The notes under the pieces: generated by a model
The model's input: the letters and a program-made list of their open reading frames with translations, nothing else
Databases searched by the model: none
What the model was told of the DNA's origin: nothing
Shown: piece after piece, positions 33,376 to 48,522 of the stretch
Layout of the letters: each line of letters begins with the position of its first letter
Numbering within the stretch: the stretch's first letter is position 1
Translations under genes and position numbers: made by a program
NCBI GenBank assembly: GCA_014925825.1
Contig: JACGCK010000035.1
Span: 186,001-250,000 of the forward strand
Length of the DNA stretch: 64,000 bases
Source of the DNA: Pholiota molesta
Lineage: Eukaryota; Basidiomycota; Agaricomycetes; Agaricales; Strophariaceae
Direction of reading: 5' to 3'

Positions 33376-34084
33376 CTTTGAGTAATATCGTGATCTCCAT
33401 GTAAGTGAATTCTTATGTTTTCGCAGTCCCAATCCAATTTTGACTATTAGCAATACAGGTGGTCTCGAAAAGTGTGTGGTCATTGTTAGAACTTTCACGT
33501 CGTTATGTGTTTCATACGAATCTAGTTATTCGTGGTCAGTGATTTACGTCTGAATGTTCGCAAAGATGTCTAATGTTACTTTTGGCCTCGCAGATCAGTA
33601 GCGCAGCCGCAAATCTATGCTGTGATTTATTGAATTCAAGTCATTTTCGAGTACCATTTGCTCGGTGAGTAGTGTCCTTGAAATAGTTGAAAAGGTGGCT
33701 AATTGGCAAACAGGATTTTTGTGTTTTCGCACGACTTTTATCGCAAAATCACAGAAAGCGCACAAACTCAGCTCCCAGTGGATTGTGAGTTGTTCAAATT
33801 CATTTCATTGCCAACTGTCTAATCGGAGTTACAGAGTACGTATGTACGGGATTTCAGTGGCCTTGCCCTTCGGCGAGCGCTGAATGCAATATGTACGTAG
33901 GTAGGTAGATACGGGGTGTTGACAGCCTTGCCCTTCGGGGTGGGCTGCACTCTGCGCGCATTGTACCAGAACCCGATTGCGGGTTGCGACCTACGCTCAT
34001 TTCAGAAAACCTACCCCCGTTTAGGCAGTTTCAGCACGAAAAACACCCAGTTTCCCTCCGGATTCACAGCTAAAAAGACGTCAT
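33376..34084. other. No gene recognised
   Basis: AT-rich sequence up to the duplication border, with GTACGTA-type repeats near 33840-33900. Nothing else is seen. Confidence 0.4.
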
Positions 34085-35635
34085 CAGCACACAAAACCCA
34101 CCTCCAGACCACCCACCTTCGCCATCACCACCTGCTGCGACTCGGCCCCCTCCCCCGTCTCCGGCACCGCCGGCGCTGCCTCCTCGCCCTCCTCGTCCAC
34201 GAAAAAATCCGTGCTCCACAGCGCCTCCTGGAACAGATACCAGAAGCCGAGCGTCATCTCGCTCTCGTCCTCGTCCACGCCGTAGTACCCCGGCAGCCCC
34301 GTGTACACGAGCAGCAGCTGCAGGAAGCGCTGCACGAGGCGCCCGCGCGTCGTCGCCGGCGCGCCCGGGGCGGTGGGCACGGGCGCGCCGGACGCGATGT
34401 GCGCCGCGAGGTACGCGGTCGAGTGGTCACCCAGCGCGCCGAGCAGCTTGCACAGCGAGTGCGCGGTGGCGGACACTTCGCCCGTGGAGAGCGTCGCCTC
34501 GACGATGCGGCTGCCCGTCGTGTCCAGCCACACGAGGAGCGGCTCGGTCAGCGTCTTGCTGCCCGACCCGTCGGCGAGCGCCGAGTTTGTGGTCAGCTCT
34601 TGCAGGGCGTCCGAGGCGGCGATGAAGATAGACTCGTCGGGCGTGTTTGGGTCCAGGAGGGCGATCAGAGAAGGCAGGAATCCCGTCAGTTCACTGGCAG
34701 ACGTTCAAAATTAGCGTCTGAGATAAGGAGGCTAGAACCACCTACTTTGCTTTGAGATAGGACATCCATGCCTGCAGACAGCGGAGGGCGGATGTGTATT
34801 GACTTGCGGGGATGGAATCAAATGGGCGTGTAATCGTGTTGTTGATAGCGTCCACCACCAGAGACGTCGACTCGTTCATCGTTTGCAGCATCTGAGACCT
34901 ATATATGTCAAGAAGGACAGAAATTGCAGAAAACCTGCAGCGACATACTTACTCGGCCCCACGAGATCTGCACTGGTCACTTCCTCCGCGGCAATCGACA
35001 GAAAATCCAGCATATGTCCGGGCGAGCCCACCAAATCTTTAACACACGTAAAAATCCAATCTTGCCATCGTGAAGGATGTCCCGGTACGAGTTTGAGAGC
35101 AAGAGAAGCGAGCTATAGAACATGGTTAGCGGTCGATTGTTGGTATGGCACACAGGCGCTTACCGCGACAAATAGCTTGCGCAGGACGAACTTGGGGCAT
35201 CTCACGGATATCGCGTTCTGCGTCAACGAGAGAATGGCGTTAGGAAGTGCTTCCGCAAGATGTTGGGGAAACATGTCCCTTGAAAGATATCAGCACACTC
35301 ATTCGTCGGATCGCGAGACTGAACACACCAGTCGCGGGCGATCTTGACCTGCGCGGTGTGCGCGCCAAAGAACTGCACGTTCGGGTCCGTGTGCGACATC
35401 AAGGGCACCACCAGCCCCCATGCCTCAGGCCTCTTCTGGATCTCGAACAGCTCCTGCTGAAGCCGGCGAAGGTCGTCGGGTGTCGTCGCGGGCGTCGGTG
35501 GCGCATAAGCCTGTTCGATCAACTGGCGTGGGGTGAGATGGTGAACGATGGGGCTTGCGGGAGCTGACTGACTTGTGCTACACGTTGGACGTCAAAGTCT
35601 GAGAGGGTTGGGAAGATATCGCCATAGTGCGACAT
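34085..35635 (-). pseudogene. 3'-truncated importin-13 copy
   Basis: This copy of the 27484-25960 part of the importin gene starts with its own ATG at 35635, about 8.15 kb away in the same orientation. Exons and introns are kept, including the N-terminal block with PDDLRRLQQELFE and the GDHSTAYLAAHIASG exon. It ends inside the exon after VVMAK, where about 60 bp are missing and the sequence runs into intron-like DNA, giving a quick stop. Everything C-terminal, more than half of the protein, is absent. Differences from the parent are few and scattered, so the event is young. It could still be transcribed from the duplicated promoter. Confidence 0.85.
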
Positions 35636-36345
35636 GAGGATGAGAGGAAGTGGTTACAAGCAAAGAGCTGGTCACCGGTCACCGCCACAAACGCAGCCTC
35701 ACGTGCGCCATTGGCAAGACCTGGACCACTTGCTCAACGTTGGCTCAACGCCACGCTTACAGCAGTGAGCTAGGCAGCGAGACGACGACGCTGGAAGATG
35801 CAATGGACGAACTCACAGCGTGGCCTGGACGACAGCGACCCGACTTGCGAGGAAGTTGGGCGCGAGCAACGGTGCTCAGCTGCGGGAAAATTAGTAAGTA
35901 CTACCTTGCCTTCGACCGTACAGGAACGACTCACCTACGTTACGCTTGAAGTCGACGTCCGGGGCTTCTGTGCAGCATACAGGCGAGCGCGCGGAGGGCC
36001 TGTGGGATGGCGCCTCGTACCTGCCTATGAACAACGACGCGACGCGAACGGCTCGGTGCGGTAGTTGAACAGTCGCCCTTCTGTTCCACTTGCCAATGAG
36101 GGCGACGGCGAAGTCAAGGAGCCGATGGGATGAATGCGAGGACGGCGTACTTGCTTCCTCGGGATATGGGTGAATACGTTTATCAGAATGTTCATAGCCT
36201 TGACTTATCCTGGCTTTCACCAGCACCGAGGCTGACTGACAATGTCGTATAAAGGCACGTCGCCGACGTATCGCGCGGCATCTGAATCGGCCAGGAGGAA
36301 AGGCCCTTCAGGTTCTATGAGTGGCGGTAAGCAATATCGCGCTCA
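34085..36345. repeat. Segmental duplication, short copy
   Basis: Matches 25960-29570 in the same orientation. After 35765 the match skips about 850 bp of the long copy and resumes at about 35780 with one gene-like repeat unit, including CAGCACCGAGGCT near 36220 and CGGTAAGCAATAT near 36325. Confidence 0.75.
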
Positions 36346-37952
36346 AGCTCATGCTTGCCCCTTCTTCAAGTTCCGAGATACTCTACCGTGGCTCTTTTGT
36401 TTGGTTTTTCCACCCAGACTATTGGCCAAGCAGATATGACAGAGTTCACTCGGCTGGCTAAGGATAGGAGTAGCAGGAGGGAACGCGAGTTGATGCGCTC
36501 AGTAAGATCAGCAGTTAGAACCAGGCAGATTCTCTCACCGAGGCAAAGAATCACTAAATACCGACTTTTCTATGCTTGGAATTAACACGTATTTTCATAT
36601 CTAGCTTAGCTGCAGACTGGTGTCATGGTCTTCGGGATATCGTGATTTCGGATGCTGGTCAATGTTGAACGCTTCAGCCCTTTGAGCTCAGCATTGATGA
36701 TATCGTCAAATTACCTTGGCATAGTCAATCCCATACTGCGTTCGGCGCAGCCCATTGCGACATGCAGAGCGTAGCATATGGCATGTCATCGCAGCACGGA
36801 GTACTGACGCAGGAATTTGTGCATATATTCTCGAGTTTCGAAGCTCGGGACAAGCTCGACAATGAAGGCGGCAATTGGTGGCTTCGGAGACGCAGTAGGC
36901 GCCGAAACAGATGAGAGTCGTGGCCGTCGGACGATATCAAGGCTTTGAAGGCGCTAACAAATTAAATTATCGTCCGGTCTAACCAGGATCTTGCGTGTCG
37001 ATTGAGATGCAAATAGTGTTGTAAATTGGTGGATATATGCGCAACTTCATCATGCCGATCATGCAAATATGGGCGTTTGGATGATTATGATTTGATTATG
37101 ATTTTCAAGAAAAGAGTAAGCGAGCGACAATTACAACAGCAGCATAAAGCTACGAAACTAGAGTAATCATCGACTCACCATCTCGGAAACCATAAAGAGC
37201 TGTGGCAAAGGGAAAGAATGCATGGAAGAGTTGAATCGTTGATCAGAAAGGGTAATAACTTCCAAGTCAGGATCGCCGGGTGTTGCCGACACTAATCATG
37301 ACACATTCGTACGCACACGCAAGACTCTCCGACTTAACAAGCGTGAGGAGGAGGTTTAAATTTAAGCTAATATCTTCCTGTTAGATGTCAAGTCTTTTAA
37401 CATAGTATTGGGATTCTACGAAGCCTTCAAAAACTTGTTTATCAGAAATGAGATACTAGTATCTTGCAATGTATTTTTCCTTTGTATCCTGTCGGTAGTA
37501 TCTTTAGCAACTACTGAGGCGCCTTAGTTGGCAAATTTCGACTCACATTGGCCATGGGCACATGCCACAAGTAAGTTTGTGCTGTGAAAAAGTTTGGACG
37601 GATTCCGATAAGTTATCCTTGTCGTTGACGGAGAAAGGTCAGCCTGGTCAGGTGAATACTAACGAGCCGCCTCGACAATTTGTTAAGTGTCGCATCCTCC
37701 ATATTGAGTAACCTTGGAGTAACCCAAGGTCCGAGAAGCGGCGACACCTATCGTCTTTCTCCATGTACCAATTATGTTCAACTCAAATAATAAGATTTGA
37801 GTAGCGTGTAAAAATCAGTCAACAACATAAACTTTCGATTAATCGAACTCAACTTCAACGTTAAATTTAAGTTATATACTCCAAAGTCATCGCATAATAG
37901 ATTCAAGTAGCCTACTCTCTCCTATCCGTTTTCTATTACTGGTTACTTCTCT
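36346..37952. other. No gene recognised
   Basis: AT-rich sequence with short frames only. I see nothing in it beyond the likely 3' region of the glutathione transferase gene at its right end. Confidence 0.4.
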
Positions 37953-38769
37953 CTATTTGATTTCAGTGTATTTCTCGAGTGCGCGATCAAGCTTTCCCCA
38001 CATTCCATCCTGCCACGTTCGAACTTCCTCCCACTCCTTCGCCGGCATAGCAATTCGACAAAATGCAAGCCAAGCACCCACGATCAGATCTGCGTATATC
38101 GGGTTCTCCCCGCCTAAGAAGGGACTCTCTACATCGCGGTAAAACGTAGCCAGCCCGGCGAGCTTCTCCTTGAACCCTGCGAGTTGTTGCGTTCTCTGGT
38201 CATCGCTGAGCTGAAAATCTTCCCATTTCCCTACCTGCGACCGGAACACCAAGGAGGCTTTGGTGAGCTCTGCGGTCTCCGGGTTCAATGGAATACCGTG
38301 GATGCACAGGATGGCGAATGGGCTGAAGGTGGCATCGATTTGTGCATTCCACGCGCGTTGAAGGGCGATGGTGGAAGGTGGGAACAAGGAGGGCGTGTGG
38401 GTCGCCTCGGTGTATGTCCTATCGAGATAAAGTGCGTTGTCGAAGGAGTCGCCGATGATCGCGCCCGTGGAGAGGTCCTGGATTATGGGGAGGGTGTAGA
38501 ATGGGCTGCCGTCGAAAAAGGTGCTGTTCGGGGGCAATCCGAGCTTCGTGCGCACGGAGACGACGTCTGAGCGGTCGACCCATTCGGTTTTGTACTGCAC
38601 GCGCTTGAAGTTCAATGCGTATCTGTGGGAATTGTGTGATGGTCAGCACGGTCTCGTTATGCGCGTCTGAGAGTATGTGGACATACCGCGTTTTCCAGGT
38701 GTTGGGTGAGTTGGTGGTGTGTAGAAGAGACGCTAGGTCGTAGAAAATAATGGGCTTGGAGGGATCCAT
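37953..38769 (-). CDS. Glutathione S-transferase, FuA/etherase-like (copy 1)
   Basis: Two exons, 38687-38769 and 37953-38622, join in phase to give 250 residues. The N-terminal thioredoxin-like domain starts with KPIIFYDLAS and has the SPNTWKTRYALNFKR stretch at the position of the catalytic loop. It also has the cis-proline motif FYTLPIIQD and the glutathione-contacting GDSFDNALYLD. The C-terminal helical domain ends with GENPIYADLIVGAWLAF, the usual N-capping region, and MWGKLDRALEKYTEIK. These enzymes conjugate or remove aromatic compounds with glutathione in the cytosol and are expanded in wood-decay fungi. The neighbouring 39673-40485 gene is a close paralog with the same intron, so this is a tandem duplication. 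Confidence 0.88.
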
Positions 38770-39672
38770 TGTCTTTTTGTTGGTAAATCTTGGCCGATCT
38801 TGTTGACTTTATATATCCTGCAATGAATGTAAGTAGGTGGGACTTGTCACAGGCTCCGGGTCCAAGTCTACGAGCACAATCCACGGCCACATCACCCCGT
38901 TAGAGGTCTGGAACAACTATGTTTGTATAAGTAACTGACGAATTGGTAAATTGAACAACAAATTGAACCAAAATTGAACAACTTATTTATACTTCTGTCA
39001 TAGATTACAAAGACCCCACTTGACGCGCGCGCCGGGATGACGCGCGTCCCCGTAACTACTACTTACATTCGTTCATAGCAGTTCGTATTGTCGTTGGTTA
39101 TCACTCTCAGATTTGAATATACGCCGACATGACGATGATCGTGATTACATGTCATCTACTAAGTACACTTCGAACGTACGGCGGTGCCACACTTACAAAA
39201 CTCGAAAGAGAAACAAACGTTCATCGATGTTCATCAGAATATCTGATACTACCATAAGTATGCCTGAGACTGCCGTTCCTGAGAAATTTCTTCAACTTGT
39301 AATCCATCGCTGACTAAATTATAATCAACGGGTTGATGAGTTTCCACGGCTTCTGTAGTCCCTATCGTGGGCAGAATGTGGGCCGAATTGAGGCAGGAGA
39401 GATGGACTGAAAGCTGAAGCATGGGAACACGAGTGACGAAAATGGTTAACGCCGTTGAATGAATTAATGGTAATGGAATAAATGTGCTATATGCCAGAGG
39501 GATACGTCCTGTGATAATAGTTACGAGCGCTGGACGTGCTATGGGCTATTTGGCCCCATAAAAACAGAAGTTACGCCGATCCATATCCCAGAATCATTGC
39601 ATTATAGGATTACAATAATCTACTTCATGGAACCATAGCCCGATTGCTGCAAAATCGCAATCACCGCTTTTT
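38770..39672. other. Intergenic between GST paralogs
   Basis: Contains the promoter of copy 1. AATTGAAC occurs three times near 38950-38980. No gene seen. Confidence 0.4.
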
Positions 39673-40485
39673 CTACTTGATCTCAGTATAGTTCGCTAGT
39701 GCGCGATCAAGCTTTCCCCACATCCCATCCTGCCACGTCTGAACGGCCTCCCACTCCTTCGCCGGCATCGTAAATTTACAAAACGCAAGCCAAGCGCCCA
39801 CGATCAGATCCGCATATATCGGGTTCTCCCCACCGAGCAAGGGGCCCTCGACATCCCGGTAAAACACAGCCAGCTCGCCGAGCTTCGACTTCAACTCCTC
39901 GAGTTTCTTCGCGCGTTCTTCGCCCTGCAGATTGAAATCCTCCCACTTCTCTTTCTGCGCGCGCTGCACGAAGGCGGCCCTGGTGACCTCTTGCGTGGCT
40001 GGGTGCATAGGAATGCCGTGGATGCACAGGATTGCGAACGGGGTGAAGATCGCGTCGACTTCTTTGTTCCACGCGCGCTGGAGCGCGACGGTGGCAGGCG
40101 GGAACAGGGCCGGGGTGCCGGTCGCCTCGGTGTATGTCCGGTCGAGGTAGAGCGCAATGTCGAAGGAGTCGCCGACGATCTCGCCCGTGGCGGGGTCCTG
40201 GATCACGGGGAGGGTGTAGAACGGGGTGCCGTCGAAGAAGGTGCGGTTTGGGGGCGCGCCGAGCTTCTTGCGCACGGAGACGACGTCGGGGAGGTCGACC
40301 CATTCGGTTTTGTGCTGCACGCGCTTGAAGTTCAAGGCGTATCTGTTGGGCTTGATGGTCAGCTACGGCCTCGTTCTGCGCGTCGGAGAGTAGTGGACGC
40401 ACCGCGTTTTCCAGGGGTTCGGCGCGTAGGTGGTGGGTAGGGGAGACCCTATGTCGTAGAAAATAATAGGCTTGGAGGGATTCAT
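39673..40485 (-). CDS. Glutathione S-transferase, FuA/etherase-like (copy 2)
   Basis: Two exons, 40403-40485 and 39673-40342, give 250 residues, the same length and intron position as copy 1. Key features are retained: KPIIFYDIGS, FYTLPVIQD, GDSFDIALYLD and GENPIYADLIVGAWLAF. Coding DNA here is visibly more GC-rich than copy 1, with G or C at most third positions. Differences cluster in the helical domain (for example the KEKWEDFNLQGEERAKK stretch), so substrate range may differ. Both copies point the same way with 903 bp between them. Confidence 0.88.
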
Positions 40486-40857
40486 TGTAGGCGAGTTGGG
40501 TATTGATTTTTTGTTGATGAGCTTTGGTCAAGCTAGATGTTTTATAGCAGCCTTCGTGCTTGGAGAGCTTACTGGAGTCACAGATCTCCTGCGAGCTCAC
40601 CGCATTAATTTTCCCAACGAAGTACCGGCAAGGCCGGCTCCTATGCTTGCGAAATCCTGACTCCACGGAAGCGAGAGCCTATCATGGTCGTGAATCGCGA
40701 ATTTTTGTGGACGCGACCTCAGGGAAGATGGTGCCGCAGGCTTCTATTGCTGGTTGACGTTAAACGTTGACTAGACTCTGCAGGCTTCTGCAGGCCGCAA
40801 GGGAGGACATCCGATCCACGGGGTGGAATATGGGATTAGCCGTTTCTATTACTGTAC

Positions 40858-41158
40858 CATTTCGACCATATGTTCACACCATGTTATGTACGCGTTACGC
40901 TCTTAGTTCACTGGCTGACATGTTCAGAACCAATTGTTACACGTTACTGAACAAAAAATGGGTTCATTCTGAGAGAGAGAAAAATTCAAACATGTCTTAT
41001 AGGCTCTCCTACAGGCCCTAGAGAAAATTCACCCTTACGGCCGAATTTTTCTAAATTCTGAGCATGTTCACAAGCTCATTTTTTGCATTACATTTTTGTA
41101 AATAGGTTCATTATATATAATCGACCGTTACGCGTAACATGAACATGCGGTCGAAATG
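40858..41158. mobile_element. Hairpin MITE, about 300 bp
   Basis: The ends are inverted repeats: CATTTCGACCATATGTTCA at 40858-40876 faces TGAACATGCGGTCGAAATG at 41140-41158, with two mismatches. Pairing continues inward with small gaps (GTTA..CGCGTTACG, ACATGTTCAGAA, CAAAAAATG..TTCA, GAAAAATTC) nearly to the middle. The whole unit can therefore fold as one long hairpin. It has no coding capacity. I could not identify a target-site duplication. Confidence 0.65.
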
Positions 41159-41472
41159 AGACGGTATACCGTGGCTTCAATGCCCTGCCGCAAATGAGTT
41201 CCCAGTCTCTGTTCCAGAGTCTGTGCCATCGACAGTTCGTTGTACCAGGCGCTTAACGGGCGCTTAGTGAGACATGGCACATGCGAAATAATCGCAATAA
41301 AAATGCGCGATGGCGCTATCATGTACGCACCGGCACAGCACAATGGCAACACAATGGAGCTATTTTTTCAGGCCGCGGGAAGGGCGGACCGGTTTGGAGA
41401 CCGGCGATCACAACTTGAACTTGTTCACTTCCAGCAAACCTCCACCACCACCGACAGTCTTTGCGCTCGGGA

Positions 41473-43369
41473 ATGGCAGATACATCATCAGCTTGGACGC
41501 CAGATCCCTATGATATCTCCCGCACGCCGTCTTTCGTATCTGTTCTGAACACCCCGTCGAAGCAAGGACATCGCAACGACTTTCCTCGTTCTGCAAAGTG
41601 GTCTGTACACATGAACCAGATTCATATCTTCTCTCATTCATGACGCGCGTGTAGGTGTGCAGATGGTTCTACGGTCATAGCACAAACCGAGAGCGGAAAG
41701 TTCCAGCGCTACGACGTGTAAGTCACCTCCAACGGATTCAGATATCACTGGTTGAATCACTCAGGTTTTCTTCTCAGGACAACGAATCGCGTGAATATCA
41801 TCTGCTTCATGCCGCATCGCGAGCTTCGGAGACCTGATGTCGTTTTTCAGCAACGCAGGATCGATTGCCTACCCAAGAATTCCCCCAGGCGGCGCCCGTG
41901 CTCGATTTCGTCTGGTACCCGACCGCATCCCCACGCGACCCACCCTCGTTCTGCTTCGTCGCTTCCGTTCGCGAGTGTCCTGTGAAACTGTTGGATGCCT
42001 CAGATGGTAGGGTGAGTCGTTCGGGTCCCCTTCCACACTGCAGCTTCACTGCCAACATCTGACACATGCATGTTGCAATAATAGCTCCGTGCGTCATACA
42101 AAATCGTGGATCATCGAGAACGCTTCATCGCCCCCCACAGCCTCGCGTTCAACCTCACCGCTCAAAAGTGCGGTTTCCCACCTGCGCTTTCTAAAAAAGA
42201 GCTAACCCTTGCCTTCCGGAACCCGCTCCATTCAGACTCTACTGCGGATTCGAAGACGCGATCGAGGTATTCGACTTATCCCGTCCGGGCGAAGGCACCC
42301 GCATCTCGACGACGCCTAATAAGAAGAGCAAGGACGGGCTGAAAGGGATCATCTCCGCCCTCGCGTTTTCGCCCTCGTACACCGCCGAGGAGGCGTTCTA
42401 CGCTGCTGGAAGCTTTACGCCTACGGCGCATAATATCGCTTTGTTCAGCGATGCGCAGGCGGAGCCGCTGATGTATGTGGGCGGGGGGCCGCGGGCTGGT
42501 GTCACGCAGGTATGTCTTACGTGTATCCATGTTCCATCTTGGATTCGCGGGGGAAGGAGTTGATGTTTTTTTTTTGTTTTTTTTTGTCTGCGTAGCTGCG
42601 GTTCAATCCGATGAAGCCGCATATTCTGTACGCGGGCTATCGCGGCCATGCGAGCGGCATGATCTACAGCTGGGACATCCGTGCGAACGTCGACGCGCCG
42701 CTGGAGATCTTCCGGAAAGCGCCGCCACCGTCGACTTCCACAACCGAGGGAGGCATGCAGAGGACGAACCAGAGGATGCACTTCGATGTGGATGTCGCAG
42801 GCCGTTTGCTGAGCGCTGGGGATCAGGTAAGAGGATCTTTACTGTGGATACACGCTGAGGCATTCTATCTGATGGATCTGGTTATAGGATGGAAGTATAT
42901 CCGTCTTTGAGCTTAACGGAGGAGATATACTCGAAGATGCTGATGTTTCCTCCTTGGTGCAGGAATCGTTACACGATGACTCGGATACGAAAGTAACTTT
43001 ACCGAAGTTGCGCTTCAAAGCCCATGAAGGTACTGCATAATATCATTCCTGTCCTAGTAATATCCTAATAGATTCTGACCGTGTCGTCATCCCGCAGATG
43101 CAGTAGGATCCGTCGCCTTTCATCCCTTCAAATCCATATTATTATCGGCCTCTGGGTCTCGGCATTTTTTTGACGATGACGATGAAGATGAAGAGGAGGC
43201 TAATGATGGCTCCGATGATGATGCGAGTTCAGCCGAGGAAGGGCAGGGCCGATTGAAGTTGCGTCGGCCTCGGCCTGTAACGCTCGATTCGACGATGAAA
43301 ATCTGGGATCTGAGAGAGCGGAGTACTCTCAGGAAAGCAAGCGTTACATTACTTACAATTGCAGTGTGA
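41473..43369 (+). CDS. WDR79/TCAB1 (Swt21-like) WD40 protein
   Basis: Nine exons join in phase (41473-41600, 41655-41717, 41765-41790, 41851-42011, 42085-42167, 42236-42509, 42596-42826, 42888-43029, 43098-43369), giving 459 residues. WD40 blades match the telomerase Cajal body protein 1 family: AKWCADGSTVIAQ, APVLDFVWYP, RECPVKLLDASDGRLRASYK, KGIISALAFSP, HILYAGYRGHASGMIYSWD and VGSVAFHPF. In animals the family brings telomerase and scaRNAs to Cajal bodies; the yeast relative Swt21 is linked to mRNA splicing. An acidic Asp/Glu insertion sits inside the last blade (about 43160-43240). The third exon is only 26 bp and is the least certain, but it is the join I found that keeps the frame. Confidence 0.85.
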
Positions 43370-43486
43370 TCAAATATCTTTCTAGTATATGAAAGACGAT
43401 GGCACAAAAGCGATTGAGTCAAAGAAAGTAAACAGAGCTCGTAAGATTATTTTACTCCCATACAGAACAGAGTGTTCACAAGCCTT

Positions 43487-43837
43487 TCAACATTTCGTTA
43501 CGGAGAAAGATTTCAGAGGGGTATTCTCTAGGCAAAGTATTCCCGTATCAGGAATCGCGACATTTGCGGGGGTGATACAGTTGATGTCTGTAAACGGAGT
43601 TACGGTGCCACCAGACGTGCATCCAGTGACGCTGATCGAGTCTCCTTGGAACGGGACTTGGAAGCACGATTTGGGAGCGAAAGTGCTGGAGGCGGCGCCT
43701 ACAATGGTGAAGCTGGCGGCGCTGGAGTCTTGGATGTTGCAATTCCCTGCTTGGTATATAGCGACGGTGTACGCGGCAATGCAGCTCGTGATATGCGCGG
43801 CAAGAGCTAGCATGGCTGTAAGGAAGGCAAATTCCAT
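43487..43837 (-). CDS. Small secreted Cys-containing protein (copy 1)
   Basis: An intronless 116-residue frame. It has an N-terminal signal peptide (MEFAFLTAMLALAAHITSC) and a mature domain with cysteines in [30 protein letters not shown] and a C-terminal Cys. Its length and cysteine pattern fit a small secreted protein of the effector or surface type. I do not recognise a named family. It is an inverted paralog of 45261-45611, and the upstream regions are duplicated too. It converges on the WDR79 gene with 117 bp between stops. Confidence 0.75.
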   Translation of the reverse strand: MEFAFLTAMLALAAHITSCIAAYTVAIYQAGNCNIQDSSAASFTIVGAASSTFAPKSCFQVPFQGDSISVTGCTSGGTVTPFTDINCITPANVAIPDTGILCLENTPLKSFSVTKC

Positions 43838-43992
43838 CGCTAAAATATGGAACGGGAATAATATATCAGTCCTTATATGTCCAAACTCGATGGGTCATAA
43901 CTAACTCGTTTGTATAATCCTAAGAAATAATAGCGGCGCAACATTAGCTCATATTGATCAAGAATAAGTTTCTGAAATCGACAACTTACAAT

Positions 43993-44230
43993 TTATGGTC
44001 TGAAAAGATCGATGTCTTCAAAGCTGAGGAGTTTTGCTCTAATGGTTACTTCATATTTATAGTGTCCCAGATTTTCTGAAAAAAATTGAGCTCCTACTGC
44101 ACAGAAATTTTCTACGAATAGATTGGGTGATGTATCAAATGGAAGAGAAGTGGTTTCTAAAGTCGCGAATCTATTCCTATGCATTTCCCTTGCCATACGT
44201 CTAGATTTTTCCAAGGGTCAGACTCAGATA
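43993..44230 (-). repeat. Promoter-side inverted duplication, left arm
   Basis: Upstream DNA of copy 1 whose reverse complement resembles 44930-45190, the upstream DNA of copy 2. Shared landmarks include GATGTATCAAATGGAAGAG (44129 here; reverse at 44984-45009), TCTGAAAAA and ATATTTATAGTG. A third copy of the GATGTATCAAATGG block lies at 44557-44580. Confidence 0.7.
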
Positions 44231-44929
44231 CAAAGGCCGCAGGTACATCACGTTCGACGGCGCTTAATAAGTAGTCATGGAAAGCTTGGAGGATGACCGT
44301 CACATTGGTAGATCTGCAGTCCATAGCGATATGAGATATCCACGTATGTCAGTGTCTTGCGATCCAAATTGCTTTACAAACTGAAGACCGTGCGTCCATT
44401 TGGTTCGAGGATTTCCAAATATGTGAATGTCGTATGCTGCTGGCTCCTTTCCTATGGATATACGTTGCTTGAAATATCAAATGAATGAGAAGTGCTCTTA
44501 ACAGTTGGGAACATATTCCGACGAGTCTTCCTTACCATGCTTTTTTTAGGTTACTTGATGTATCAAATGGAAGAGAAGTGGGTTATCGGAGAGCTGCCAT
44601 AATCATAATCATTTGGCGCTCATTAGGCGCTCATCAAATGAGTGAGCCAGCGAGTGACTCGACTTGGAGTGACGTAGATACATGACGGAATATTAGACGT
44701 CTGAATTTGTTTTACCAACTAAAGCGCCACGCACTGGTGTATGCTGGAGACTGAGATTTGAGGCGAGGTACTACTGGTTATATATGTATTGACAGACCTA
44801 TCAAAGTGTCAACAGTCACCGTGCAAGCTTTCCGCATTTTTTTACACGTCGTGGGTGAACAATTACTACTTAGCCTGTCAAGCGCTTTCGAACGCAATGT
44901 AGCCGCGGCCTTTGCCTGTGACCTTGAAG

Positions 44930-45190
44930 AAATTGAGACGTATGGGAAGGGAAACCCATCGGAATAGATTCACGACTTCAGAAACCACTTCTTTTCCATT
45001 TGATACATCACGCAATCTATTCGCAAAAAAATAGTCGCAGCTGGAGCCTGTTATTGTTTCCAGGGAAATTCCAGCAGAATACAATCATGATTATTCAGCT
45101 TTGTTCAAAAAATCTGGAACACTATAAATATGAAGTACAACTAGAGGAACAGTCCTCAGCTTTGAAGCCATCGATCTTTTCGCACCATAA
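44930..45190 (+). repeat. Promoter-side inverted duplication, right arm
   Basis: Mirror of 43993-44230. It ends about 70 bp before the ATG of the second secreted-protein gene and carries CACTATAAATATGAAGTAC, a possible TATA region. Confidence 0.7.
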
Positions 45191-45260
45191 ATCGTAAGTC
45201 ATCGATTTACGTTTTTGAACGCATAAGTAACCTCATATTATCGCCCCTTATATTTTAGCG

Positions 45261-48522
<3,262 letters not shown>

